Shown one piece after another: positions 16,679 to 25,288 of a stretch of DNA of 64,000 nucleotides. The stretch comes from Bacteroidales bacterium. Lineage in GTDB: Bacteria; Bacteroidota; Bacteroidia; Bacteroidales; UBA932. The notes beneath the pieces were generated by a model, which was not told where the DNA came from, did not search any database, and saw nothing but the letters and a program-made list of their open reading frames with translations. Numbering within the stretch: the stretch's first letter is position 1; each line of letters begins with the position of its first letter. The DNA is taken from the NCBI GenBank assembly GCA_017428325.1, contig JAFRRA010000001.1, positions 62,001 through 126,000 of the forward strand, in the 5' to 3' direction. Both the position numbers and the translations under genes were made by a program.

Positions 16679-18391
16679 CTAAATTATAACTCCCGCAAGC
16701 TTGCAGCCGGTGTACTCTCCGTTCTTGAGAGTGTGCACACCGTTTACGAAAACGTGGTCAATGCCGGCAGAGAACTGGTGCGGCTGGCCGTAGGTTGCAA
16801 CGTCTGCAATCGTGTTGTAATTGATTACCAGCACGTCTGCGCAGTAGCCTTCCTTGAGAAGTCCCCTGTCCTTGAGCTTGAGCTGATGAGCAGGAAGGCT
16901 GGTACACTTGGAGATAGCTGTCTGGAGGTCGCAGAACTTCTCGTCCCTGACATACTTTCCGATGTAGTTTGTGAACGAGCCGTATGAACGCGGATGCGGT
17001 GCCTCCTGGCCAAGTCTTCCCTTAGGAGAGTAGACGCTGCCGTCCGTAATTACCATTGCAAGAGGATCGTTGAGGAGAGTCCTCAGGTTTTCCTCCTTCA
17101 TCGCGAAGCCGGCCATATTCACGCCAAGTTTCTCGCTCTGGAGCAGGTACTTGATGGTCTCCCACTCGTCTTTTCCGGAAAGCTTGCAGCATTCGTTGAG
17201 ATACTTGCCTGTATATTTCTCATTGCCCGGAGCAAAGCAGGCTGCAATCAGGATGCACTCAGGGCCGCCGAGCCTCTGGACTCTTGAAAGGGCGTATTCG
17301 CGGATAATCTTCTCTGTGGCTGGATTTTCCAGTCTTGCAAGGATTTCCTTGCTTGAACCCTGTCTCTGAGCCAGCGGGATGAAGCAGTCCAGACCGGTGG
17401 AGAAAGCCGTGTACGGATAACGGTCAAAGTGGATGTCCATACCGCTCTCCTCTGCATCGTGGATAAGCTTGAGCATGCTTGGAACCTTGTGCCAGTTGTT
17501 CCTGTTCTGGGCCTTCAGGTGGGAAATCTCAAGTCTTGCACCAGACTGCCTTGCAAGGGATATTGCCTCGGCGATGGCTTCCTCCACCCTGTCGTCCTCG
17601 TTTCTCATATGGATGGCATAGAGAGCGTCGTGCTTGGCCACAACCTTAAGGAGGGCTATGAATTCCTCTGTCCTTCCATACGAGCCAGGAGTGTATTCCA
17701 GACCGAAGGAAAGACCCACGGCACCCATCTCAAGCTGCTTGTCCAGAATCCTGCACATCTCATTCAACTGCTCAGGAGTGGCGGCCACGTCGTTGTCCCC
17801 TACTACGACGTGGCGGATATCTCCGTGGCCCACATAACTGCCGTAGTTGATTCCAATCGTATTCTTTCTGAGGGCATCGTAGAAACCGTCTATGTTCTGC
17901 CAGAACGGATAGCCGAACCGCAGGGTATTCTTCCTCCTTTCATATTCCTCGTCTGAGAACGGGAACGGGGAGTAACCGCAGTTTCCGCCTATATCGGTAG
18001 TGATTCCCTGATGTATCTTGCTGTCTCCCAGCGGGGCCTCAAGGAGGTTGGTGTCCGTGTGGCCGTGGATGTCTATGAAACCAGGGCATACCACCCTGCC
18101 GGAAGCGTCCACCCAGTTGTCGCAGTTCTTTCCAAGTTTTGCGATTGCTGTGATCTTGCCGTTCCTTATGCCCACGTCAGCCCTTACAGGCTCAGCGATT
18201 TCTCCGCTGTAAACCATACCGTTGGCGATGATGGTGTCGAACTCCTCCTTTGTGGTGAATCCACGCGCGAAGCCGCTGGAGGCAAAAGCCTTTCCGCCAA
18301 TTGCCGCAAACGAGGCGGCACCGCCCAAAACGATGGAGGCTTTCAGGAAGTTCCTCCTGGAAATGCTTTTCTGGTTTTCTTTCTTTTCCAT
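16679..18391 (-). CDS. N-acyl-D-amino-acid deacylase (amidohydrolase), Tat-exported
   Basis: A 570-residue enzyme of the amidohydrolase superfamily, D-aminoacylase group, which removes acyl groups from N-acyl-D-amino acids. It begins with a twin-arginine signal (SRRNFLKA, then VLGGAASFAAIGGKAFAS), so the folded enzyme should be exported by Tat. Metal-site motifs: FIDIHGHTDTNLL near residue 110, ITTDIGGNCGYSPFPF, HMRNEDDRV, ISHLKAQNRNNW, VITDGSVYSPKGR and HPRSYGSF. The last block and ADVLVINYNTIAD close the composite beta domain. Length is slightly above usual (about 480-540) because of the signal. Likely scavenges D-amino acid derivatives, perhaps from peptidoglycan; substrate not shown. Confidence 0.88.
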   Translation of the reverse strand: MEKKENQKSISRRNFLKASIVLGGAASFAAIGGKAFASSGFARGFTTKEEFDTIIANGMVYSGEIAEPVRADVGIRNGKITAIAKLGKNCDNWVDASGRVVCPGFIDIHGHTDTNLLEAPLGDSKIHQGITTDIGGNCGYSPFPFSDEEYERRKNTLRFGYPFWQNIDGFYDALRKNTIGINYGSYVGHGDIRHVVVGDNDVAATPEQLNEMCRILDKQLEMGAVGLSFGLEYTPGSYGRTEEFIALLKVVAKHDALYAIHMRNEDDRVEEAIAEAISLARQSGARLEISHLKAQNRNNWHKVPSMLKLIHDAEESGMDIHFDRYPYTAFSTGLDCFIPLAQRQGSSKEILARLENPATEKIIREYALSRVQRLGGPECILIAACFAPGNEKYTGKYLNECCKLSGKDEWETIKYLLQSEKLGVNMAGFAMKEENLRTLLNDPLAMVITDGSVYSPKGRLGQEAPHPRSYGSFTNYIGKYVRDEKFCDLQTAISKCTSLPAHQLKLKDRGLLKEGYCADVLVINYNTIADVATYGQPHQFSAGIDHVFVNGVHTLKNGEYTGCKLAGVII

Positions 18392-18424
18392 ATATGTTTG
18401 TTTTGATTATTCCCGTTGTGGTCT

Positions 18425-18432
18425 CAAAGTTA
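18425..18432 (-). promoter_or_regulatory. -7 box for the D-aminoacylase gene
   Basis: Minus strand reads TAACTTTG (TAnnTTTG), about 34 bases before the ATG at 18391. No clear -33 TTTG at the usual distance. Confidence 0.4.
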
Positions 18433-18458
18433 ATAAAAATGGAGTCCGGTTGTCTCTC

Positions 18459-19496
18459 TTATTCCGAGATTGCGTCCATGCCTTCGGACATCCATACCTT
18501 CAGACTGTCCCCGTCGCTGAATATGAGGAGAGCCTCGATGGCAGGATTGGATTCCACCACCTCCTTTGCCTTGTCAAACCCCAGCACCATCAGATATGTG
18601 GCATAGCCGTCCGCGACTGTGGCGTTTTCCGCGACAACAGTAGCGCTTAGAAGATTATGGTCTACGGGATAGCCGGTCTTCGGATTTATGGAGTGGGAAA
18701 TCTTCTTTCCGTCCTTTATGTAGAATTTGCGGTAGTCACCGCTTGTGACCAGGCCCTTTCCGGAAATATGGACCACCGCCTGTATGTCCGCCCCCGGGGA
18801 ATTGTTTCCGTCCACCGGGCGGTCTATTCCAACGTTCCAAAGCCTGCCCTTCGGGTTAACCCCTTCCGCATAAACCTCTCCGCCAACCTCCACAAGGAAG
18901 TTCTCCATTCCCATTCCGGAAAACTTCGCGGCAATCAAGTCTGTGGTGTAGCCCTGGGCTATGGCATTGAAGTTCAGCTTGCAGCGAGGGTCATCGCGGA
19001 GGATGACAATACTGTCCTGTCCTTCCTTTGTCTTGAGTGAATCTACTCTGAAATGCGCCATTCCCACAAACTGAAGCACACTGTCTATCATAGCCTGGGT
19101 TACTTCCGTTCCGGTCTTGAAACCGAAACCCCAAAGGTCGAAAAGCGGAGCTGCGGAAGCGTCGAACATCCCACCGCTCTCTTCTGACATCCGTCTGGAT
19201 GCCAGGAAATTGTCAAGAAAGATCTTGTCTATGTCAGGATTGCCGTCTTCGTTGAAGGCAGTAAGGACAGACTCCTTGTTGTAGCCGCTCACAGAGAAAT
19301 CTATGCGCTGCAGGATAGAGTTTACCGTATCCCTTACAGCAGTAAAGGACGAGTCTGACGAAACTGTTGGCTGGAAAACGATGTGGAAAGTTGTTCCCTG
19401 TGTAGTTCCGTCTATTGTATAATAACGGTTTTTCTGTGTGCAGGAAGCTGCCGCAAATACAGTCAGCACAAGAATCATCAAGTTGTTTCTGGACAT
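18459..19496 (-). CDS. apbE: FAD:protein FMN transferase (ApbE), lipoprotein
   Basis: A 345-residue periplasmic enzyme that attaches FMN through Thr/Ser to flavoproteins such as NqrC and RnfG. The start at 19496 gives a lipoprotein signal (MSRNNLMILVLTVFAAASC). Motifs: TIDGTTQGTTFHIVF, DASAAPLFDLWGFG near residue 120-133, KLNFNAIAQGYTTDLIA (family KGWVVD-like region), FLVEVGGEVYAEG, ISHSINPKTGYPVDHNLLSATV (His and Thr of the active site) and ATVADGYATYLMVLG. The longer open frame would begin in the divergent promoter region, so it was rejected. Nqr/Rnf genes are not in the window. Confidence 0.92.
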   Translation of the reverse strand: MSRNNLMILVLTVFAAASCTQKNRYYTIDGTTQGTTFHIVFQPTVSSDSSFTAVRDTVNSILQRIDFSVSGYNKESVLTAFNEDGNPDIDKIFLDNFLASRRMSEESGGMFDASAAPLFDLWGFGFKTGTEVTQAMIDSVLQFVGMAHFRVDSLKTKEGQDSIVILRDDPRCKLNFNAIAQGYTTDLIAAKFSGMGMENFLVEVGGEVYAEGVNPKGRLWNVGIDRPVDGNNSPGADIQAVVHISGKGLVTSGDYRKFYIKDGKKISHSINPKTGYPVDHNLLSATVVAENATVADGYATYLMVLGFDKAKEVVESNPAIEALLIFSDGDSLKVWMSEGMDAISE

Positions 19497-19547
19497 AATC
19501 TGCAATGTTTGAGGTGGCACGATTTTCGTTGAAATGGCCCTTAGGAA

Positions 19548-19555
19548 CAAAGATA
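19548..19555 (-). promoter_or_regulatory. -7 box for apbE
   Basis: Minus strand reads TATCTTTG, 52 bases before the ATG at 19496. Faces away from the -7 box at 19580-19587. No clear -33 box. Confidence 0.4.
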
Positions 19556-19579
19556 ACGCAAATGTTCGTACAATTTTCT

Positions 19580-19587
19580 TAAATTTG
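19580..19587 (+). promoter_or_regulatory. -7 box for the FISUMP lipoprotein gene
   Basis: Plus strand reads TAAATTTG, 22 bases before the ATG at 19609. The -33 region is weak. Confidence 0.4.
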
Positions 19588-19608
19588 TGCGATATATCTA
19601 TTATTGGA

Positions 19609-20619
19609 ATGATGAGAATGAATTTCAGATATCTGCTCCTGGTGCTGGGAATGGTCCTTATGTCAGCATCCTGTCATAAGAAAGACGATGATAAGCTTTA
19701 CATGGAAGGCTCCATGGATCCCAAGATTCCGGCATATAAGGTTTGCGGTACGGCATGTTTAGGATACACAGGAGGCATAACCACTCCTTCTTCCGGTGTG
19801 AAGTATTTCTGGGTGGATTCTTTCAGGGATGACACAACATATAGAAACGAGGGAGGAGTATACTATTTTGTCGTCCCGGACAGCCTTGCACAGTATTCAG
19901 TTTCTCAAGTAGCTCAAGCAGATGGGTATTACAACTATATCTACGTTTCTTATGTGACGGCTATTATGCCATGGCTGGGAGGCTCGGTAGTTGGACTCCC
20001 GGAGCCGAAAGATTCCATACAGGATGCAAGGGACGAGCAGTTCTATCATATCGTAGATGTTGGAAATCTTCAATGGTTTGCAGAAAACCTGAATTATTAC
20101 GGATCAGGAAGCGGATACGAAAGTGCAGATGATATGGGCTATATAACCGGAAGACTCTACACCTGGCAGGAAGCCACATCGGGAGAAACCGGAAACGGAC
20201 TTGGCGGTGGTCCTCAGGGAGCCTGCCCTGAAGGCTGGAGCGTCCCTACCAACGAAGACTGGGAAGATCTGGCAAAGGCCCTCAGCGGTGAAGATCATCC
20301 TTTCCTTTCCAAATGGAGTGGCGTTGGCAACTATGTAATGAATGACGCCACATTTAACGGAGACCGTTTCTGGCCTTTCAGCATCTATACGGAATTTGAC
20401 AATTCAACTGGATGGAACGCCCTTTCAGGCGGAATGAGCCAGCACGGCCACCACAGTTTCGAGGGTCTGCTCTCATATGCATACTTCTGGAGCTCAACCC
20501 AAAAGGATGACTCCAACGCATACTACAGATACCTTTACTACGACCGTCCGGACTTCCCGTTCAATTACACTCTTAAGGAAGGTGCGGGTTTTTCAGTCAG
20601 GTGCGTTAAGAAGAAATAA
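19609..20619 (+). CDS. FISUMP-domain lipoprotein
   Basis: A 336-residue surface or periplasmic lipoprotein. The signal (MNFRYLLLVLGMVLMSASC, from the ATG at 19618; another ATG lies at 19609) ends in a lipobox. The C-terminal two thirds match the FISUMP domain (Fibrobacter succinogenes major paralogous domain): GNLQWFAENLNYYG, GRLYTWQEAT, ACPEGWSVPTNEDWEDLAKAL, YFWSSTQKDD, and the closing GAGFSVRCVKK. The N-terminal part may be an Ig-like domain (GGITTPSSGVKYFWVDSF). The function of the domain is not known; many members are surface proteins. It stands alone between apbE and lemA, on the plus strand with its own -7 box. Confidence 0.8.
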   Translation: MMRMNFRYLLLVLGMVLMSASCHKKDDDKLYMEGSMDPKIPAYKVCGTACLGYTGGITTPSSGVKYFWVDSFRDDTTYRNEGGVYYFVVPDSLAQYSVSQVAQADGYYNYIYVSYVTAIMPWLGGSVVGLPEPKDSIQDARDEQFYHIVDVGNLQWFAENLNYYGSGSGYESADDMGYITGRLYTWQEATSGETGNGLGGGPQGACPEGWSVPTNEDWEDLAKALSGEDHPFLSKWSGVGNYVMNDATFNGDRFWPFSIYTEFDNSTGWNALSGGMSQHGHHSFEGLLSYAYFWSSTQKDDSNAYYRYLYYDRPDFPFNYTLKEGAGFSVRCVKKK

Positions 20620-20650
20620 GTTTTCCTGAATCATCATTAACACTTAAGAT

Positions 20651-21238
20651 ATGAAAAAACTAGGATGTCTCGCAATTATTCTGATTGCGATTGTCATTGC
20701 AGCCCTCTGGGGCTTTGGAAAGTACAACTCTCTGGTAAAGGAGGAGCAGAATGTGGAAAGAGCGTGGTCTGATGTAGAGAACCAATATCAGAGAAGAGCG
20801 GATCTCATACCTAACCTGGTGGAAACCGTTAAAGGTTATGCTGAGCACGAGAGCGAAACCCTTCAGAACGTTATCGAGGCAAGGGCAAAGGCCACAAGCG
20901 TTCAGATAGACTCCAAGAATCTCACTGAAGAAAGCCTCCAGCAGTATCAGCAGGCTCAGGGAGAACTGGGCAACGCCCTCGGAAAACTCCTGGTTTCCGT
21001 GGAAAGATATCCGGACCTGAAGGCAAACCAGAACTTCCTGGAACTTCAGAGCCAGCTGGAAGGAACCGAAAACCGGATCAACAACGCCCGTGACGCCTTC
21101 AACAGCGCAGCCCAGACCTACAACACCGCTATCCGCGTGTTCCCTGCAAATCTGGTGGCCAAGATTGGAGGATTCGTCAACAAGGCTTATTTCAAGGCAG
21201 CTGAAGGAACTGCAGAGGCACCTAAGGTTCAGTTCTAA
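20651..21238 (+). CDS. lemA: LemA family protein
   Basis: A 195-residue membrane protein of the LemA family: one N-terminal transmembrane helix (LAIILIAIVIAALWGFGKY), then a helical bundle with the hallmark NVERAWSDVENQYQRRADLIPNLVE, KLLVSVERYPDLKANQNFLELQ and the closing NNARDAFNSAAQTYNTAIRVFPANLVA. Function in bacteria is unclear. It is followed 11 and then -23 bases later by two TPM-domain genes, the usual neighbours of lemA, so the three likely form one unit at the inner membrane. Confidence 0.95.
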   Translation: MKKLGCLAIILIAIVIAALWGFGKYNSLVKEEQNVERAWSDVENQYQRRADLIPNLVETVKGYAEHESETLQNVIEARAKATSVQIDSKNLTEESLQQYQQAQGELGNALGKLLVSVERYPDLKANQNFLELQSQLEGTENRINNARDAFNSAAQTYNTAIRVFPANLVAKIGGFVNKAYFKAAEGTAEAPKVQF

Positions 21239-21249
21239 ACCCAGAGGCC

Positions 21250-21693
21250 GTGTTCTTCCATCACAGGCTTATAAGGAAATCGGAGGAAAGGAAGATTGTC
21301 TCGGCGATAACAGAAGCCGAGAAGGATACTTCCGGGGAAATCCGTGTGCATATAGAACGCTGGTGCAAGGAGGGTGACCCTGTAGCCAGGGCAATCTTCA
21401 TCTTTGATGCCATCGGAATGTTCGACACACGGGACCGTACCGGAGTGCTGATTTACATATCCCTGAAAAGCAGGCTCTTTGCCGTCATCGGCGATGTGGG
21501 CATCAATGCCGTTATTCCACAGGATTTCTGGAACGGGATCAAGACAGACCTTTCCTCTCATTTCTCCCGGGGACAGATAACGGAAGGCATTATCGAGGCG
21601 GTAAACCAGACAGGAAAGATCCTCAAGGAGCATTTCCCTTGCACCGGATACAATCCTAACGAACAACCGGATGAAATCTCGTACGGCAAATAG
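21250..21693 (+). CDS. TPM-domain protein, short cytoplasmic form
   Basis: A 147-residue TPM (TLP18.3/Psb32/MOLO-1) domain protein with no signal peptide. It starts at GTG (21250), 11 bases after the lemA stop. Visible parts: ERKIVSAITEAEKDTSGEIRVHIE, GVLIYISLKSRLFAVIGDVGIN and HFSRGQITEGIIEAVNQTGKIL, all standard for the fold. The end overlaps the next TPM gene by 23 bases. This short form beside a longer exported TPM protein and LemA is a common layout in Bacteroidota. Biochemical role not settled (some TPM proteins have phosphatase activity). Confidence 0.85.
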   Translation: MFFHHRLIRKSEERKIVSAITEAEKDTSGEIRVHIERWCKEGDPVARAIFIFDAIGMFDTRDRTGVLIYISLKSRLFAVIGDVGINAVIPQDFWNGIKTDLSSHFSRGQITEGIIEAVNQTGKILKEHFPCTGYNPNEQPDEISYGK

Positions 21694-22720
21694 ACTGTCC
21701 AGACTGTTTATTGTCTGTATCCTGCTGACTGCAGGAGGTGTATCTTTTGCCCAGAAAAGGATACTGGATTCCCTTAACGATGTTTCACGCCAGGCTGCAG
21801 AACAGACTCTCCAGGATGTTGTAAAACGCGACAGTGACGGAAATCTTATCGGAACATCCTGGGGCCCGACCACCGCGACAAAACCTTATGTCCCGGTTTC
21901 CAGACAGAATCTCAAGAATGCCGAGGAGGCCCTGAAAAAAGCCCGCAAGGAAAAGGCTGGCCTGCCTTCCAGACCCAATCCACCGCAACTTGTAAACGAC
22001 TTTACGGGTATCCTTACCCAGGAACAGATCGACAACCTGACCATACGCTGCAACCAGTTTGCAAACAAGACATCCAACCAGGTTGCCATCGTTATTCTGC
22101 CCTATCTGTACGGAATGAACCGCGCAGACGCGGCTTACAAGATAGGGTCCACATGGGGCGTAGGACAGGGCAAATTCGACAATGGCGTTGTCTTCCTTGT
22201 CAAGCCTAAGGTCGGAGACGAGACCGGCGAGGTGTTCATAGCCCCAGGAAGAGGACTTGAACCTGTGCTCACAGATGCCTTCACAAAGAGGATAATTGAA
22301 CTCAGGGTTATTCCGGCTTTCAAGGAAAACGACTATTACAACGGCATCAACGATGCGCTGAACATTATATTCCCGGTAGCCAGCGGAGAGGTTTCCACAG
22401 ATGAGTTCGCAAACAGTGATGATGATGATGGCCTGTCGGCTATGGGAGTGCTGATGCTCATGTTCTTCATCGCTATGATAATCATAGCGTTCTCTTCCAA
22501 CAACAAGAACAACAATTTCGGCAGCGGCAACCGCAGGGACGAAGACTTTACAACGGGAGTTATACTTGGCAACCTGCTAAACAGCCTTGCCCGCGGCGGA
22601 TTCGGCCGTGGTTTCGGCGGAGGAAGCTCCGGTGGCTGGGGAGGCGGAGGACTCGGAGGAGGTTTCGGCGGATTCGGCGGTGGCGGTTTCTCAGGCGGAG
22701 GAGCCGGCGGAAGCTGGTAA
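21671..22720 (+). CDS. Exported TPM-domain protein with Gly-rich tail
   Basis: A 349-residue protein: signal peptide (RLSRLFIVCILLTAGGVSFA, then Q), a charged linker of about 75 residues, the TPM domain from about residue 97 to 235 (LVNDFTGILTQEQIDNL, KTSNQVAIVILPYLYG, NGVVFLVKPK, ADAAYKIGSTWGVGQ), a transmembrane helix at about 252-272 (MGVLMLMFFIAMIIIAF) and a C-terminal tail of Gly/Phe/Ser repeats ending in GGSW. This is the classic YgcG-like order. The stop-transfer helix places the TPM domain outside the inner membrane and the Gly-rich tail in the cytoplasm. Third gene of the lemA unit, overlapping the second by 23 bases. Confidence 0.88.
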   Translation: MKSRTANRLSRLFIVCILLTAGGVSFAQKRILDSLNDVSRQAAEQTLQDVVKRDSDGNLIGTSWGPTTATKPYVPVSRQNLKNAEEALKKARKEKAGLPSRPNPPQLVNDFTGILTQEQIDNLTIRCNQFANKTSNQVAIVILPYLYGMNRADAAYKIGSTWGVGQGKFDNGVVFLVKPKVGDETGEVFIAPGRGLEPVLTDAFTKRIIELRVIPAFKENDYYNGINDALNIIFPVASGEVSTDEFANSDDDDGLSAMGVLMLMFFIAMIIIAFSSNNKNNNFGSGNRRDEDFTTGVILGNLLNSLARGGFGRGFGGGSSGGWGGGGLGGGFGGFGGGGFSGGGAGGSW

Positions 22721-22723
22721 ACC

Positions 22724-23656
22724 CTATCTGATTGTCTTCAGATTAGGCTTCTTGCCCCATCCCGAATAGACTGTCTTCTGGTCATCCTTGCTGATTTTCA
22801 CATCCCGGTTTACAGGACGGTCTTCATCGTTGAGAGAATGCGACAGAAGCCAGTCGTAAATCTTTTCCATATAGAAATATCTGGCAAGATAGGAGTGCGA
22901 AGCCCCTATCAGCCACTCGTATCTCAGTCTCGAGGCAAGATGCTTGCTTTCCAGTTCCTTGACTATAACCTGGGAGGCCTTTATGCTAACGAGATTGTCA
23001 GCAGTTCCGTGGATAATCCAAAGCGGCACCTGGCCCATTCCGGTAATATCCTTTGCCGTTGTTCCGCCGCAAAGAGCCACAGCAGCTGCGACCCTGTCCG
23101 GACAAGCGGCCACAAAATCCAGCGTACCGTATCCGCCAAGGCTCATTCCAAGAACATATACCCTTGCCGTGTCATATGGATATTCCTCTTTCAGATAATC
23201 CAGTATTGCGCACAGTTTCTTTGGATTCCACCATTCACCCGGATTCTGCGGCGCTATAACCATGGCCGGAATCTTCCTTCCCCTTTCCAGGCAATCTATG
23301 CTGCCGTAGCGCCTCACTTTCTCCAGGTCGTTTCCGCAAAGGCTCTTTCCGTGAAGGAATACCACTAGCGGCATTTCCTTTGCGAGCGTGTCTTTCCTGT
23401 CATATCCTTCCGGTGTATACAGCCAGAAATTGTAGCTTCCCTCAACTTTCTTGCGCATCGCCCTGAGCACAGGCTCAGTCAACTTCCTGGGCTTTGCAGG
23501 CTCGGCGACAGTGACACTGTCTGCAACCTTCAATGTATCTGCGGCAGGTTTCCCAGCCTCCTGGGCAACCGCTTCCTTGACGACTTTGGATGTATCCTGT
23601 GCAGAGGCACATATTGGAATGACACACATCAACAGCAGCAAAATCTTTCCTTTCAT
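22724..23656 (-). CDS. Exported alpha/beta hydrolase (esterase/feruloyl-esterase-like)
   Basis: A 310-residue exported serine hydrolase. Start at ATG 23656 (a TTG lies two codons before) gives the signal MKGKILLLLMCVIPICASAQ. A Lys/Ala/Val linker of about 40 residues precedes the domain. The triad is visible: nucleophile in GMSLGGYG (about residue 190), Asp in HGTADNLVS, His in IGASHSYL; the oxyanion strand is LVVFLHGKSLCGND. The layout resembles PHB-depolymerase/feruloyl esterase type hydrolases (LpqC-like). Substrate not shown. It is followed upstream (on the minus strand) by the PQQ-type propeller gene 17 bases away, so the two may be cotranscribed; convergent with the TPM gene. Confidence 0.75.
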   Translation of the reverse strand: MKGKILLLLMCVIPICASAQDTSKVVKEAVAQEAGKPAADTLKVADSVTVAEPAKPRKLTEPVLRAMRKKVEGSYNFWLYTPEGYDRKDTLAKEMPLVVFLHGKSLCGNDLEKVRRYGSIDCLERGRKIPAMVIAPQNPGEWWNPKKLCAILDYLKEEYPYDTARVYVLGMSLGGYGTLDFVAACPDRVAAAVALCGGTTAKDITGMGQVPLWIIHGTADNLVSIKASQVIVKELESKHLASRLRYEWLIGASHSYLARYFYMEKIYDWLLSHSLNDEDRPVNRDVKISKDDQKTVYSGWGKKPNLKTIR

Positions 23657-23673
23657 CTTCAATATCTTTACTC

Positions 23674-25209
23674 TTACTTAATAACGAATTTATATATTCC
23701 GTTCACCCTGGAACCTACAACGGCGGTGTTGCCGGCAACCGTTGGAGAGGACTCGAAGTTATAGGCTACCTTCCTGGAATGCAAGATCTTGCCAGTCTTG
23801 GCCTCAATAAGGTAGATATATCCTTCTCCGTCTCCAGTGAAAATGTACATATTGTTTTCCTTGTCATAGAAGGCAACCGGAGAGGACCAGCAGAACTGCC
23901 TTAACGGAATGTTGTAGATAACAGATCCGTCTTCCGTGGAAAGGGCGAACAGTTCCCCGTTTGTCTTGGCCGCCTTGTTACGGCATACGTTTGCAAAAAT
24001 CATCCCGTCGCAGTTTCCCCTTCCGAGCAGAGGCGTGGAGTACATGCCTCCGTCCAGAATCTTCCCGCCAAGGTCTATACGCCTGCAAGGTATCTTCTGT
24101 TCCCAGACCACAGAACCGTTCAATCCGTTGATCTTTATGAAGAAACAGCTTCCGCTCATTCCCTGGCGGTCTACCTCGCTGGCCGCATAGACGAAAGGAG
24201 TTCCGTTCTCTACACGGCAAACAACCGTTCCGTCCGAATCGTCGTGGTTGCTGTAATGCCACACGGGCTTCATCGTATTGAGGTTTATGCACAGGATGTT
24301 TCCGGCATTGTCCTGGAACCAGCCGTAATTCCTCCAGATCGCTATGCTGGACTCCACTCCCGGAGCCGCACCGTTAACCTTGTATCGCAGAGTCTGCAGA
24401 AGTTTCAGCGAGCCCTGTTCCCTGGCAAACTTATATATGCTTCCGTTCTCTCCCGGCCAGATAAGATAGCCGCCAGCCACAACAGGAGACGAGTCGAACG
24501 CTCCCCAGTTCCTCCAGGCCTTGTGGTCATTGAACTTGTAAGTTATCTGATGTTTCTCAAGATCCACCACAAGCAGGCACATAGGAGTCTTTCTGGATAC
24601 GCCCTGTCCTATGTAGAGATTCTTGAATTCCGGATCCAGAGACGGAGAGCCCTTTATGACATTCAGCACGTCCAGGTCCGGCCTGGATCTCTTCCCGGTT
24701 TCAAAGTCAAGGAAATACGCCTTTGAGTTCAGCGATGTGAATATGATTTCCTCTTTCCCGTCTTCTTCCCACTTGACATAGATAGGCTGACCGGTCCATC
24801 CGGTTCCGCCGCCCCAGCTGCCCAGATTTGTATGGAAGTTGTCTTCCGGAGTGTTGAAAGTCCAGGCTATCTCAACTGTGTCCGGCTTCTTTTCCAGCCT
24901 TCCGCCAAAGTCCGCATCGCGGAGCATATTCCTCCTGAAAGTGAAAGAAGACCAGGATGCGGCATACCTGTCGTCCAGATCCTTGAGAGAATAGTCAAGG
25001 GTATCTTCCTGTTCTACAACAAAATGAACTTTCTGTACAGAAGCGTATGCCGTGTCCGGAAGGAAGAGTTCCTCAATAGGCACAACCTTCTCCAGCGTAT
25101 CAGCCCCGGCAGGGTTTTCCCCGGTGTTTCCGCCACCTTTCGGACAGCCGGCAAACACTATTGTCATCGCCGGGAAAAAGAAAACGGTTCTCAGAAAATT
25201 TATTCTCAT
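23674..25209 (-). CDS. PQQ-like beta-propeller lipoprotein
   Basis: A 511-residue exported lipoprotein. The ATG at 25209 gives MRINFLRTVFFFPAMTIVFA then GC, a lipobox. The mature part shows repeated propeller blades: YVKWEEDGKEEIIFTSLNSK, GTVVCRVENGTPFVYAASE, DGEGYIYLIEAKTGKILHS and the closing VVGSRVNGIYKF, with PQQ-type repeats rich in Gly-Trp and alternating strands. Several blades are visible, which fits the length of a PQQ/WD-like propeller. Some family members are BamB-like scaffolds or extracellular binding proteins; catalytic quinoprotein residues were not checked. It lies upstream of the esterase gene on the same strand. Confidence 0.7.
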   Translation of the reverse strand: MRINFLRTVFFFPAMTIVFAGCPKGGGNTGENPAGADTLEKVVPIEELFLPDTAYASVQKVHFVVEQEDTLDYSLKDLDDRYAASWSSFTFRRNMLRDADFGGRLEKKPDTVEIAWTFNTPEDNFHTNLGSWGGGTGWTGQPIYVKWEEDGKEEIIFTSLNSKAYFLDFETGKRSRPDLDVLNVIKGSPSLDPEFKNLYIGQGVSRKTPMCLLVVDLEKHQITYKFNDHKAWRNWGAFDSSPVVAGGYLIWPGENGSIYKFAREQGSLKLLQTLRYKVNGAAPGVESSIAIWRNYGWFQDNAGNILCINLNTMKPVWHYSNHDDSDGTVVCRVENGTPFVYAASEVDRQGMSGSCFFIKINGLNGSVVWEQKIPCRRIDLGGKILDGGMYSTPLLGRGNCDGMIFANVCRNKAAKTNGELFALSTEDGSVIYNIPLRQFCWSSPVAFYDKENNMYIFTGDGEGYIYLIEAKTGKILHSRKVAYNFESSPTVAGNTAVVGSRVNGIYKFVIK

Positions 25210-25249
25210 AGTAAAGTCAAGTTTCCTCTCCATTCAATGCTTTATTTGC

Positions 25250-25257
25250 TAACTTTG
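25250..25257 (+). promoter_or_regulatory. -7 box for prfB
   Basis: Plus strand reads TAACTTTG (TAnnTTTG), 31 bases before the prfB ATG at 25289. No clear -33 TTTG. Confidence 0.45.
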
Positions 25258-25288
25258 TAGCAAAGGAAGTGTAAAGGTAAGAATCTGT

